Under the pieces are notes generated by a model that saw nothing but the letters and a program-made list of their open reading frames with translations, had not been told where the DNA came from and searched no databases. Made by a program: the position numbers and the translations under genes. Positions 8,101 to 17,319 of a DNA stretch of 64,000 nucleotides are shown here, one piece after another. The stretch's first letter is position 1. Each line of letters opens with the position of its first letter. The DNA lies in contig NZ_VYSG01000001.1 in assembly GCF_010667615.1 (NCBI RefSeq), positions 1,231,649 to 1,295,648 of the forward strand. Direction: 5' to 3'. The DNA comes from Bifidobacterium choloepi (GTDB lineage: Bacteria; Actinomycetota; Actinomycetes; Actinomycetales; Bifidobacteriaceae).

Positions 8101-10023
8101 CACCTCCGCCGACTTCGTCATCCGGACCGGCTCGTCGTTGAGCAGCGTGCCCTCGTCGGCGACCTGCACGTAGACGGCGTCCCAGCCGTACGAATCGGGC
8201 AGGTAGAAGTAGATCGTCAGTGACGTGTCGGCGATCCGCTCGAGCGCCGGCTGGTCGTCGTAGCCCGGCTCGGCGCTCCTGTCGACGCCGTCCGCGCCGA
8301 CGGCCGAATCGGCGCCCCACAGCGTCGCCCAGTTGTCGACGGTCGCCGAGTAGTAGATCGCGACGGCGCCGCGCCTGGCGACCGTCGTCGTGAACTGGCC
8401 GCCCTCGACGGTGACGGTCGCCGAGCAGTCCGAGCTGTTGTAGACGTCGCAGTAGACGCCGTCCGGCAGGTTCGTCACGTACGTGACCTCGTGCGCCTGC
8501 AGCGCGTTGTTCACGGCGAAGAAGCCGACATCCTGGCCGTCCGCGTCGGTCCTGGCGAAGCCGGCGTTGGCGTTCGCCGGCTCCTGCCACGACGAGACGG
8601 TCGCGTCGCCGACGGCGTTGTGGAAGCCGATCATGCCGCGCACCGACGTCCAGCGCTGCTGGCAAAGCCACTGGCCGTCGGCGACGTCGGTGTACTTCGT
8701 CGTGCCGTCCATCGCCGCGCAGGCCGCGTCGAGGTCGACGTCGATCACCCCGGTCTCGGTCGTGCCGGCGGCGCCCTCGTCGTAGTCGAGGAAATAGTAG
8801 TCGGACAGGATCTGCGGCTGGCCGTAGCCGTAGGCGAGCATGAAGGCCGTCGCCATTTCGTAGCGCGAGCCGGACGAATAGTTCAGCGTTTCCGAGCCGC
8901 GCACGGTGTCCCAGTTCGCGACGAACACCGTCGCGTCGTCGGAGTCGAGCATGCCGCCGTCGGTGCCGATCGACTGCAATGAGGAGACCGAGCCGGTGAA
9001 GTAGTGCAGCATGCGGTAGGCGAACTCGAATTCGCTGACCTGGCCGGTGCCGGTGTACGTCGACGGCGCGAGCGATGCCGCGTCGGTGTCGTGGTAGATG
9101 ACTTCCTGCTGGAACATGATGTCGTCGGCGTCGACGCCGATCTTCGTGGCAAGTTTCGCCTTGATGGCGGCGAGGTCGGTCGTCGAGATGTGCTTGGCCG
9201 AGTCGACGCGGTAGCCGCGCACGCCGAGATTCCACAGGTACGCGAGATAGTCGGCCTGGATTTCGCGGACCTTCTCGCTGCCGGTGTTGATGTCCCACAT
9301 CGTCGACAGCCGGCATTCCTGCACCTCGGTGGCGTTCGAATAGTCGACGATGGCCGAGCGGCACTTGTGGAAGTCGCCGCTCGCGACGCCGTACTGGTAG
9401 TTGTTGCCGCTCTCCTCGTACTGCGTGATGCCGATGCCGAGGTACCGGCCGTAAGTGCCGTTGTAGGCCGTGCCGTTGACGCCGAGCTGGTCGTCGACCC
9501 ACGAGACGTCGGTGCCGGTCGTGTGGTTCAGGACGACGTCGGCGATGATGTCGACGCCGACGGCGTTGCACCGCTCGATCATCGACTGCAATTCGGCTTC
9601 GGTGCCGAATCGCGAGTTCGCCTCGTAGGAGACCGGCTGGTAGACAGTCCACCATTCGGTGCCGCGCACGCTCTCCTGCGGCGGCGAGATCTGCACGTAC
9701 CCGACGCCCTCCGGCCCGTAGACGCGCTCGCATTCGTCGGCAATCGTGTTCCACGACTGCTGGAAGGCGACGACGGTGACGTCTCTCGTCGCCGTCACGG
9801 TCGTCGAGAATCCGGAGGAAGTATTGGGCGATTCGGCGGTGCTGCTGGACGATTCGGCGGTGCTGTTGGGCGATTCGCCGGCTGCCGCCACGACGCCGAT
9901 CAGTTCGGCCGGCACCGTCGCCGTCAGCACGAGCAGGAACCCGAACAGCAGCGCCGCGAGCCGGTGCCCGCGACGGGCGGCGTGGTGGGCCTTGCGCGCC
10001 ATGTCGATCCTGATCCTCGTCAT
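5104..10023 (-). CDS. Secreted multidomain GH13 alpha-amylase with starch-binding and InlB-type repeats
   Basis: Predicted extracellular endo-acting enzyme on starch or glycogen (1,639 aa). A signal-like N-terminus (Arg/Lys to about 20, hydrophobic 21-47) precedes a GH13 barrel: VDIIADVVLNHT (157-168), GYRVDSAKH with nucleophile Asp274, FQQEV with acid/base Glu307, and FVANWDT with Asp372. Where GH13 enzymes have His before that last Asp, this one has Trp371. After the barrel come modules resembling CBM25/26 and CBM41 starch binders, then about six InlB/Flg_new-type repeats (GY.F.GWT...LYA.W) to the C-terminus. There is no LPXTG. The ATG has AAGGAGGG 8 nt upstream and overlaps the upstream stop (ATGA), so translation is probably coupled to the surface protein gene. 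Confidence 0.88.
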   Translation of the reverse strand: MTRIRIDMARKAHHAARRGHRLAALLFGFLLVLTATVPAELIGVVAAAGESPNSTAESSSSTAESPNTSSGFSTTVTATRDVTVVAFQQSWNTIADECERVYGPEGVGYVQISPPQESVRGTEWWTVYQPVSYEANSRFGTEAELQSMIERCNAVGVDIIADVVLNHTTGTDVSWVDDQLGVNGTAYNGTYGRYLGIGITQYEESGNNYQYGVASGDFHKCRSAIVDYSNATEVQECRLSTMWDINTGSEKVREIQADYLAYLWNLGVRGYRVDSAKHISTTDLAAIKAKLATKIGVDADDIMFQQEVIYHDTDAASLAPSTYTGTGQVSEFEFAYRMLHYFTGSVSSLQSIGTDGGMLDSDDATVFVANWDTVRGSETLNYSSGSRYEMATAFMLAYGYGQPQILSDYYFLDYDEGAAGTTETGVIDVDLDAACAAMDGTTKYTDVADGQWLCQQRWTSVRGMIGFHNAVGDATVSSWQEPANANAGFARTDADGQDVGFFAVNNALQAHEVTYVTNLPDGVYCDVYNSSDCSATVTVEGGQFTTTVARRGAVAIYYSATVDNWATLWGADSAVGADGVDRSAEPGYDDQPALERIADTSLTIYFYLPDSYGWDAVYVQVADEGTLLNDEPVRMTKSAEVVGADSLTGNDSSATVCSGVDDDDGSWYQATVTGVGTSKTLFRFTNDPSGGSGTAGAGGTTDGAGTDDDGTQVAGDVADDVAGDTAAGAGDTGVAVADVEDIDDEDGATGVVWDYADGLSTEGGSTPYEAAAGTTAIAVRGHATTLGVPYSCSTATTTLFTVHFKATSAAAQAGATGVVVRGTDVSGAEMPATYYPFDATADSWGRRMTATLPGDFLEVNYRIVNADGLALAAGATGEDVDSLSAVAGTGESYNAAVLDNTDDESRRWTEKVRGAIESWLDGTVTTDGAATAYDHSEEYRNAASTPSPNDVKNPQTVTVIVHYMRPDGDYQQYDLDADTWNGWDLWMWTNETTSGSAIQFTGHDDFGVVATATFTEPAKGNRNVMFIVRQGADSWTAKDPDGYNRAVPESAIRVAAGDSSSGVAEIWVVSGDPTVYTYRPAVAGVTFETGCDGSCADVAGRAVPVGGTVAGLDADETPVRDGYLLDGWNTAADGSGDWFVFGDGGTVVTARTVLYAQWTKGIVVTFDVGDDSSGTSASAGATGSGGASAAPDAQTIRVGSTATEPVTPTRTGYEFVGWTVADGTGESGGSGAGGSGQSSDLGTVELFDFSTPLTEDTVLVAVWEPCEYEVKVVVGDGTEESFTVKYGETVDATALAKLADGASVDGRKFVGWTVDAAGTTPYNVAAAVTGELTIYGKWVDDDVDVTLVTFHAAYEDGVLDMSGDVQLYAVVGETMGEPVPDPVRDGYRFAGWTTDFTSLEHLFDFGTDVVTENLELYPLWVKTWPVTFDLNYDGAPAAVDAYPALATQTVDDGACVADPGVEPAHGDDADRYEFLGWYVDAGLTTPFVFCTAGSGESDGTGGSGAESGAESGADDDESGGTATSGSGGTAVTGDLTLVARWEKAGSVWTIKFDLNGGSAPAGHDAAFADQKVFDGEYLTKPAVNPVRDGYVFQGWTTVKNDMLALSFAGSGSTFGFDSSGRSLIPIDRNGTLYALWSKA

Positions 10024-13000
10024 CGTGCGGCCCTCCTTCCGCTGTCGCCGGCCTCGCCGTTTCCGTCATGACCTATCGGTGTTTCACGTGCTTCTCGAAA
10101 TACGCTAGTAGTTTCACGTGCTTTTCGGCCAAGGTTGCGGTCAAGAGAGATAGTTTCACGTGCAACAAGCCTCCTCCACCGGTCGTCGCGGACGCCGAGC
10201 GCGAGCACCAGCGCGATGGCGACGGCGAGCGCTCCCGCGGCCACCATCCACGGTCCGATGCCGTCGCCGCCAGTCGATGGCAGCCCGTAGCGCGGCGTCG
10301 TCGTGTTCGTCAGCCGCAGCACGTAGTGGTCGGTCGAGCCGAGGACGACGACGGAGCCGTCGGCGCCGGTCACCGGATTGCCGTCGTCGTCGACGACGGG
10401 CGTGCCGGTCAGGTTCGTCAATGTCGCCGTGTACTCGGCGAGCGAGCGAGCCGCGGCCAGGCCCGAGGCGTCGGCCGAATCGTCGAACTGCTCGGTCAGC
10501 GAGTATGCGACGAGCGAGCCGTCCTGGTATTTCGGCAGCCCGGTGAACGTGTACGTCCAGTCGTTGTCGGCGCCGAGCACGACGCAGCTGACGCCGACGA
10601 CGGTCGCGACGTCGCTGTCGACGCAGTCGCCGTCGAACGTCGACGGCAGTCCGTCGGTCCACAGGCCGGTGGCGTCGCTGACGCCGGTCGACTGCGGCAC
10701 CGGCCAGCCGTTCGATTCGGCCCACAGGCTCGACAGCAGCCACACCGTCACCGACTCGGGCCGCGTGCCGTTGTGGTCGTCGGCGTCGTCCCAGACCTTC
10801 GTCACCTCGACCTCGGTCGTTTCGGGCACGTGCGTGTTCGTGAACGTGACGACGGTGTCGCCGTCGTCGTTGTCGGTCGTCTCGACGGCCGGCGAGCAGG
10901 AATCGGCGGAGCATGTGCCGGACGAATCGTAGCCGTTGTAGCCGGCGACCGGCGACTCGACGACGGTGTAGCCGTACGGGTTGCCGTACGCGTTGTTGGC
11001 CGGCAGGTTCTCGATCGTCCACTGCCACTCGCCGTCGTCCGGCCGCAGCATCGTCGTGACGAGCGTGTCCGTGCACGTCGCTTCCTTGCCGGCGACCGTG
11101 CAGGTCGCCGTGCCGTAGACGACGACACCGATCGACGCCGGCCGCACGCCGTCCTGGTCGTCGGCGTCGTCCCACTCCTTGACGATCCCGAGGTCGACGC
11201 TGTCGGGCGAATGGAGGTTGTAGATCGTGTAGCTCGCGCCGTTGAGCGCCGTGCGCTTCGCGATCCACATGCGGTAGGCCTCGACGGCGTCGCTGCGGCC
11301 GCCGTCGACGGTCGACAGTGTCTCGGAGACGGTCCAGCTGATGCGCACGCCCTCGTCGTCATAGACCGGCAGACCGGCCCAGTCGACCGACCAGTTGTTC
11401 ATGTCGCTCAGGACCTGCTCGGCGTAGAGCGTGCCGTTGCGGTAGAGCTGCGCCGTGACGACGAGGCTCGAGCGGTAGTTGTCGTTGTCGCGGTCGTCTT
11501 CCCAGCGCTTCGTCGCCGTCACGGCCGTGTATTGCTTGACGGCGTCCTCGACGACGATCGTGTTGCCGGCGACGGCCGTCTCGCCGACATATACCTGCCC
11601 GCCGGAGACGGTGAAGGCAATCGGCGAGTTCGAGACGTCGTAGCCGTCGGGCGCCTTCGTTTCGGTCAGCATGTACGTGCCGTCGGCGAGCGCCAGTGTC
11701 ACCGGCCCGTCGGCCGTCGACGTCCAGGCGACCGGCGCGATCGCGTCGCCCTCGAACGTCGTGCCGGTCACCGCGAATTCGGCACCGGCGAGCTCGGCCG
11801 AGCCGCCGACGGCAGTCTTCGAGACAACGACGTTCGTCCGGTTCGGCTCGTCGGTCATCGTGACGGTGTTCGTCGCGAGCTGCTCGCCGTCGACGCTGAC
11901 GGTGCCGTCGAGGTTGACGGTGAAGACGATGTCGGTCGCGGTCGCGTAGCCGTCGGGCGCCGCACTTTCGTGCAGCCGGTACGTGCCGGGGACGAGCGTG
12001 ACGGTCTTCGCCGTGCCGGTCGACGTCCACGTCAGCGGATTGATTGTCTCGCCGGCGAGCGTGACGCCGCCGAGCGTCAGCGTCGCGCCGGCGATCTCGC
12101 CGACGCCATCGGTCAGGCTCGTCTTGTTGACCTTGACCGTCGTCGTCGTGAAGTAGTCGGTCATCGCGACGGTGTTGTCGTCGGCCTGCTTGCCGCCGAC
12201 GAGCACGATCAGGCCGCCGTTGTCGGCGCGCACGACGGTGAACTGCACCGGGTCGGCCGTCTTGTAGCCGGTCGGCGCCGCCGTTTCGGCCAGCGTGTAG
12301 GTGCCCGGTTCGAGCTCGAGTCGGGTCGATTCGTCCGCCACGCTCGTCCACGAGATCGGATCGATCGCCTCGCCGGTCGCCGTGACGGTGCCGGTGACAG
12401 TCAGTTCGGCGCCGGCGATCTCGTTGCCGCCGACGTCCCGCTTCGAGATCCAGACGTAGTCGCTGTCGGGGTGGTGCGTGTTCGTGACGGTCACGGCGCC
12501 GGATGTCCTGTCGACGGCGACGGTCGCCACATAGCCGTCGGGAACGTTCGTTTCGCGGACCGTATACGAGATCATGACGCCGTTGTCATATGCGGGCAGA
12601 TCCTTGAATTCGCCGGTCCAGCTGTTGTCGGCGGTGCCGCTGCCGGTGCCGCCCGCGAGCGTCAGCGTCTTGCCGGTCGCGACGCCGTCGGCGTAGAGTT
12701 CGACGACGATGCTGTCCGGCCGCAGCTCGTCCTCGTCGGCGTCGTCGGCCCAGACCTTCGTGACCGGCACCGACGTCGTCGCCGGTTCGTGAACGTTCGT
12801 GAACGAGCAGGTCAGCGCGACCGTGCCGGACGTGGTCGGGTCGGCAGTGTTTCCCGTGCTATTGCCGCCGCCAGCGCTTCCGCCAGTGCCGTCTCCTGCC
12901 GCACTGTTCCCCGTGAAACATTCCTTGACGACGCCGTATTCGACGCCATCGACCTCGCGGTAGACCTCGGACACGCTGTAGATGACGTCAAGATCGCCGT

Positions 13001-16000
13001 CCTTGACCGGCAGATTGTTCCACGTGACTGTCGAGTTGGCGGTATTCGGGACGGTCTTCGACTGGTTCGTGACGACGTTCCACGTGGAACCACCATCGGT
13101 CGAGCGGCTCAGCACGAACGTCGCGGTGCCGCGGCCGCCGTCCTGGTTGTCGCCGTCGTCCCACGTCTTCGTCGTCGTCACCGATGTCGTCAGCGGCTGG
13201 TCGGCGATGGTCAGCACGTTGCCATCGTCCGTCCTGATCGACTGGCCATTGACGATGACACCGCCCGATTCGGTGACGACGACCGTGACCGGATCGGCCG
13301 CCGCGTAGCCGTCCGGCGCCGTCGTTTCGGTCAGCGTGTAGGTACCGGCCGTCAGTCCGGCGAACGTCGCCGACGTCGTGGTGCACGACGTCACGGCCGT
13401 GCCATCATCGACATCGGCCATCCCGGCGGCATCGGCGGCAGCGTCCGAACCGGACGAATCGTCGGAATTCCCGGCGTCATTGCCGGTGCAGTCGGCCGAC
13501 GTCCACGTCTCCAGGAACGTGGCATCGCCGTCCTTCGTCAGCTCGAACACGGCGCCGGCGAGCGCCGTGCCGTTGAGATCGGTCTTCTTCAGCGTGAACG
13601 ACGCATTGACCTTGCCGGTGTTGCTGACGGACCACTGGTATGTCTGCAGCGTGACGGTCTTGCCGGCGCCGGTCGTCGCCATCGCGAGCGTCACCGGAAC
13701 GCCGTCGACGGTGACGCCGGTCCAGACGGCGGCCTCGGTACTCTTCGGAAAGACGAGATAGATGACCGGCTGCGTGACGTCGGCGCACGGATCGTCGGCG
13801 CCGGCGGCGTCGGAGGAATCGGCATCGCCGGAGGAATCGTTCCCGCTGTCGGCAGCCGCGCCGACGTCGCAGTAGCCTTCCGGCGCCGTGATCTCGGTGA
13901 TGCGGTAGATGACGTCGGTCGCCAGTCCGATCGTCGCGTAACCGCTCGTCGACGACGTCAGCGTGCTCGTCAGCGTCGAGACGGTCGCGTCGGCCGACGA
14001 CAGCGCCGTGCCGGGCAACAGCGACGTGGAGACGACCGCCGCGCCGCTCTCCTCGTCGCCGAGGCCGAAGTCGAGCTCGTCGACCTGGAAGACGGCGCCG
14101 TTGAGCGGCTTCGTCGTGTCGCCGTCGGCGTACTTGTAGATCTGCAGCGCGGCGCTGTCGGACGTGATGCCGGCCCTCGCCTCGATAACGTCGTCGATTT
14201 CCGTCGTCGCGTCGCTGCCGTAGTCGGCGTAGCCCGCCAGCGCGATCGAGTTCGTCGCGAGTCCCTCCATCGATTCGCCAGCCTGCAGCAGCACGAGCGA
14301 CTTGTAACTGATGACGATCGGCGTGGCGTCCGGCACCTTGAAGACGATCGTCTTCGTCGTCGGATCGTAGGAATAGGCGGCCGACTCGATCTCGGCGCCG
14401 GTCGTCTTCGACGCGATCGAGACCGAGTCCATGCGCAGTTCGAGCGCGTCGCCGAGCACGTCGGTCAGCGTCAGCGTCTTGCCGCCGTTGAGCGTGGCGC
14501 CGGACGCGTTGACGGTGACGGTGTACGTGACGTAGGGCGCCGTCGTGCCGTCGTAGACCGACGACTTGTCGACGATGTTCGACGGTCCGGCCCAGACCGA
14601 CGCGGTATCCGGCCCCTGCGCGGTGCCGGAGACGCTGATGACGGCCGTGTTCCCGTATTCGCCGTAGCCGGTCGTGTAGTCGAATGTCGTGTTGTAGACG
14701 AGGTAGAGGCCGGACGACGTCTGCGCCTGCGCGAACGCGGCCGAGCCGGGCGCGATCGTGAACGTCACGGTGCCGTCGGCGTTGACGGTCGCGCTCACGC
14801 CGTCGTAGGCCGGATAGACGTTGGCGCTGCCGTTCCACGTGGCCGTGTTGCCGTAGCCGGTGACGGAGCCGGCCACGTAGGCGGTGCCGGCCGGCAACGT
14901 GTCGGCGATGGTGACGGATGTCGCGTCGGCGGCGACGTCGTGCACCCACAGCTGCCATGCCAGGATGCCGTTCGCCGACGAGTCCGCCGTGTTCCACTGG
15001 TTGTAGTAGTACAGCGTCGATTTCGTCATGTTGTCGCTGACCGGCGAATAGGTTGCCGTCACCGACTTGTTGATCGACGTCGCCGTGTTATAGAGCGTCG
15101 CGTTCGTCGCGAGCGAGCCGTTGACGTAGCTGACGAGCGCGATATACAGCGTCGTGTTCCTGGCAATGGCGTCGTCGAACGTGACGGTCAGCGTCTTCTG
15201 GCCGGCCGAGACGGCCGTCGAGTAGCCGCCCGAATAGGGCTGCGTGCAGTTCGCGTCGGTGTAGACGACAGCCTGCGCATTGGAGGCGAAGTATTGTTGC
15301 GTGCCGAGCGTGTTGCCGGACGAATCGACGTCGACGCTGTCGACGACGGTCTTGCCGGCCGGCAGGTCGACGAGCGCCGTGAACGTGACGATCCACTGCA
15401 GCTGGTCGGTCGCCGTCGCCGAGCCGGCGTACCGCTTGGCCAGCGAGACGGCGTCGCTGCCGACCGTCACGGTGCCGGTCGTCGTCACCGGCGAGTTGCC
15501 GTCGCCGGGCGTCACGGTGACGGCGTTCGAATACGTCGCCTTCTCGCCGCTGCCGGCTTCCGGCACCGACGTCGCCTGCGTCGTGTAGCTCAGCCGATAT
15601 TCGGGATACAACGATCCGTCCGACTGTAGCGGCAGCGAGACGTTGCCGGCGAGCAGGTCGGCGAGCGTGACGGTGACGGTGTCCGGGCTGCCGTCCCACC
15701 AGCGCGAGTGCATGCACGTGATCGTGACGCTCGCCGAGCCGTCGACGTCCTGGCCGGACCCGACGGTGTCCTTGACGAGCGAGGCCGTCGTCACCTGTGC
15801 GTCGGCGTCCGGCACGACGGTGATCGTCCACGTGATGACGCCGCTGTCGCTGGCCTCGCCGGACTTCGTGACCGACCAGCTGCTGTCGAGCCACAGTTCG
15901 CGGCTCGTGGTGCCGGACGTCGTGTCCTCGTCGCTCGAGAACGTCACGGTGTTGCGGATGCGATCGTAGTTCTGGTACGACTTCGTGACGGCCGTGACGT

Positions 16001-17111
16001 CCTGCCGGTCGATCCGGACGTAGTACACGACGTAGAGCGTCTGGCCATCCGTCATCGAATCGATGTTGAGGGTGAACGAATGGCTGTCCTGCGTCTCGAC
16101 GTACCAGCTTCCGGCATATTGCCGCGTCAGGTCGGCGTCGGCATAGATCGCGATGGAAGGATCGTCCAGCAATGTCAGCAGGTCGCCCATGCTGTCTTCC
16201 AGCCGCACGTTCGTGTTCGTGCCGGTCGACGTGACGTCGACGACGAAATAGAAGACCGTGTTGTCGTCGGTGCTGACGGCGCCGCTCTTCGACGCCTCGA
16301 GCGAGTGCTGCTGCTCGACGGTCGCCTCGATCGTGCCGATGCCGGGAAACTCGAAGACGGCGCCGCCGCCGTTGGCGCCGCCGGTCGCCGCCTGCGTGAC
16401 GGTGCCGGTGACGGTGACGTAGGCCGAGACGTTCGAGCCGAGCACGCCGCCGTCGGCGGTGCTGTACGTCACGATCACCTGGCCGCCGGTGACGACGAAC
16501 GTGCCGCAGGCGTTGCCATCGGCGTCGTAGAGCGTGTATGTCTTGCCTTCCTCGAACTCGATGTTCGCCGGCAGGTCGTAGACGAACGTGTCGCCGTCGT
16601 GGATGGTCACCGAGTTCGGCACGGTCCAGTGCAGCTTGAGCGTGACGTCGTCGCCGTACTGCAGCGTCATGCCGGAGCTGTACGGCTGGCCGGCGAACGT
16701 CAGCTCGGTCGACGACGTGTCCACCCAGCCGAGCTCGCCGATGTCGTATTCCGCCGCCATCGCCACCGTCGCCGGCAGCGCCGCCAGCGTCGTCAGGCAG
16801 CCCAGCAGCAGCGCGAAGACGACAATGACGGCCGCAACGGCACGGGAACGACGGCGCGGAACGGCGGTTGCGGAGGCCGCGGAAGCCGCGCTTGCGGGGC
16901 GGGACGGCGTGGCAGCCGCGCCGGACGGCGACACAGCGGCACCCCGGGTGCCGGAGCGGGACGATGCGGAGGCATGGAAAAGCGCCGTCGCCGCGTCATT
17001 GCGGTGACGGCCGGTACCGCCGCTGCGGGCGCAGCCCAACCATTCGGCGGGCCGACGCGGCAGCGCGGCGGGTTCCTGCGCGGCATGCGCGCCCCGACGG
17101 TGCCGATGCAT
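10020..17111 (-). CDS. LPXTG-anchored surface adhesin/pilin-like protein with multiple Cna-B-type domains
   Basis: Giant cell-wall protein, probably an adhesin (2,363 aa). I choose ATG 17111 because GGAGGAGGG lies upstream; an in-frame ATG at 17189 has no ribosome site. A long Arg/Ala-rich leader and a hydrophobic stretch ending VAMAAEYD form the export signal. An N-terminal adhesin-like head follows. The C-terminal half has five SpaA-type units (ending like LTETTAPDGY) and about five Cna-B units (like VTKVWDDADD.NGTRP), families known for self-made isopeptide bonds. Then come the sortase motif LPSTGG, a membrane helix and RDDRWRR. An unusual ~45-residue tail follows, containing ARET three times, encoded by parS-like repeats. 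No sortase gene is visible nearby. Confidence 0.87.
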   Translation of the reverse strand: MHRHRRGAHAAQEPAALPRRPAEWLGCARSGGTGRHRNDAATALFHASASSRSGTRGAAVSPSGAAATPSRPASAASAASATAVPRRRSRAVAAVIVVFALLLGCLTTLAALPATVAMAAEYDIGELGWVDTSSTELTFAGQPYSSGMTLQYGDDVTLKLHWTVPNSVTIHDGDTFVYDLPANIEFEEGKTYTLYDADGNACGTFVVTGGQVIVTYSTADGGVLGSNVSAYVTVTGTVTQAATGGANGGGAVFEFPGIGTIEATVEQQHSLEASKSGAVSTDDNTVFYFVVDVTSTGTNTNVRLEDSMGDLLTLLDDPSIAIYADADLTRQYAGSWYVETQDSHSFTLNIDSMTDGQTLYVVYYVRIDRQDVTAVTKSYQNYDRIRNTVTFSSDEDTTSGTTSRELWLDSSWSVTKSGEASDSGVITWTITVVPDADAQVTTASLVKDTVGSGQDVDGSASVTITCMHSRWWDGSPDTVTVTLADLLAGNVSLPLQSDGSLYPEYRLSYTTQATSVPEAGSGEKATYSNAVTVTPGDGNSPVTTTGTVTVGSDAVSLAKRYAGSATATDQLQWIVTFTALVDLPAGKTVVDSVDVDSSGNTLGTQQYFASNAQAVVYTDANCTQPYSGGYSTAVSAGQKTLTVTFDDAIARNTTLYIALVSYVNGSLATNATLYNTATSINKSVTATYSPVSDNMTKSTLYYYNQWNTADSSANGILAWQLWVHDVAADATSVTIADTLPAGTAYVAGSVTGYGNTATWNGSANVYPAYDGVSATVNADGTVTFTIAPGSAAFAQAQTSSGLYLVYNTTFDYTTGYGEYGNTAVISVSGTAQGPDTASVWAGPSNIVDKSSVYDGTTAPYVTYTVTVNASGATLNGGKTLTLTDVLGDALELRMDSVSIASKTTGAEIESAAYSYDPTTKTIVFKVPDATPIVISYKSLVLLQAGESMEGLATNSIALAGYADYGSDATTEIDDVIEARAGITSDSAALQIYKYADGDTTKPLNGAVFQVDELDFGLGDEESGAAVVSTSLLPGTALSSADATVSTLTSTLTSSTSGYATIGLATDVIYRITEITAPEGYCDVGAAADSGNDSSGDADSSDAAGADDPCADVTQPVIYLVFPKSTEAAVWTGVTVDGVPVTLAMATTGAGKTVTLQTYQWSVSNTGKVNASFTLKKTDLNGTALAGAVFELTKDGDATFLETWTSADCTGNDAGNSDDSSGSDAAADAAGMADVDDGTAVTSCTTTSATFAGLTAGTYTLTETTAPDGYAAADPVTVVVTESGGVIVNGQSIRTDDGNVLTIADQPLTTSVTTTKTWDDGDNQDGGRGTATFVLSRSTDGGSTWNVVTNQSKTVPNTANSTVTWNNLPVKDGDLDVIYSVSEVYREVDGVEYGVVKECFTGNSAAGDGTGGSAGGGNSTGNTADPTTSGTVALTCSFTNVHEPATTSVPVTKVWADDADEDELRPDSIVVELYADGVATGKTLTLAGGTGSGTADNSWTGEFKDLPAYDNGVMISYTVRETNVPDGYVATVAVDRTSGAVTVTNTHHPDSDYVWISKRDVGGNEIAGAELTVTGTVTATGEAIDPISWTSVADESTRLELEPGTYTLAETAAPTGYKTADPVQFTVVRADNGGLIVLVGGKQADDNTVAMTDYFTTTTVKVNKTSLTDGVGEIAGATLTLGGVTLAGETINPLTWTSTGTAKTVTLVPGTYRLHESAAPDGYATATDIVFTVNLDGTVSVDGEQLATNTVTMTDEPNRTNVVVSKTAVGGSAELAGAEFAVTGTTFEGDAIAPVAWTSTADGPVTLALADGTYMLTETKAPDGYDVSNSPIAFTVSGGQVYVGETAVAGNTIVVEDAVKQYTAVTATKRWEDDRDNDNYRSSLVVTAQLYRNGTLYAEQVLSDMNNWSVDWAGLPVYDDEGVRISWTVSETLSTVDGGRSDAVEAYRMWIAKRTALNGASYTIYNLHSPDSVDLGIVKEWDDADDQDGVRPASIGVVVYGTATCTVAGKEATCTDTLVTTMLRPDDGEWQWTIENLPANNAYGNPYGYTVVESPVAGYNGYDSSGTCSADSCSPAVETTDNDDGDTVVTFTNTHVPETTEVEVTKVWDDADDHNGTRPESVTVWLLSSLWAESNGWPVPQSTGVSDATGLWTDGLPSTFDGDCVDSDVATVVGVSCVVLGADNDWTYTFTGLPKYQDGSLVAYSLTEQFDDSADASGLAAARSLAEYTATLTNLTGTPVVDDDGNPVTGADGSVVVLGSTDHYVLRLTNTTTPRYGLPSTGGDGIGPWMVAAGALAVAIALVLALGVRDDRWRRLVARETISLDRNLGRKARETTSVFREARETPIGHDGNGEAGDSGRRAAR
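10080..10167. promoter_or_regulatory. Three parS-like sites inside the adhesin 3' end
   Basis: The 10-mer GTTTCACGTG occurs at 10081, 10111 and 10153. The third site, AGTTTCACGTGCAACA (10152-10167), matches the ParB consensus TGTTTCACGTGAAACA at 14 of 16 positions; the other two match the left half plus centre. The site lies about 46 kb from oriC, a normal distance for parS. Binding by ParB is inferred. Confidence 0.5.
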
Positions 17112-17319
17112 AACGCCCTCCTCCGACGCCATGCACGTCTGCCAACGTGATGTACTGCCATTCTCCTCGGGAACGTTCTCCTCGGGCATTCGTCATTGAA
17201 TGCCCACGTTCCACCCCACCAACGCCGCCATTTGGGGACAGGGACAGGCGACCCGGTAGTGCCTTCCAGCTTATCAGGTTCATTTAGGCAACTCACTCGG
17301 GTTTGTGACATCAAAAGAC

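Noticed and set aside
4912..8223. Long open frame on the plus strand opposite the amylase
   Set aside because: It is rich in Arg/Val/Asp with no domain, and mirrors the minus-strand codons. High GC content gives such frames by chance.
12905..13090. Three more parS-like sites in the adhesin (TGTTCCCCGTGAAACA at 12905, TGTTCCACGTGA at 13016, GTTCCACGTGGAAC at 13077)
   Set aside because: They arise from codons for FTGNS, TWNN and TWNV in repeated domains, lack the GTTTCACGTG core, and similar TTCCACGTG strings occur elsewhere in coding sequence. They remain possible but are not claimed.
10068..15629. 1,853-residue open frame opposite the adhesin
   Set aside because: Arg/Val/Gly-rich antisense shadow of the Cna-B repeats; no ribosome site or recognisable domain.
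17112..17300. Phase-variable homopolymer tract before the adhesin
   Set aside because: Pilus genes of bifidobacteria often have poly-G tracts, but none longer than four bases is seen here or near the start.
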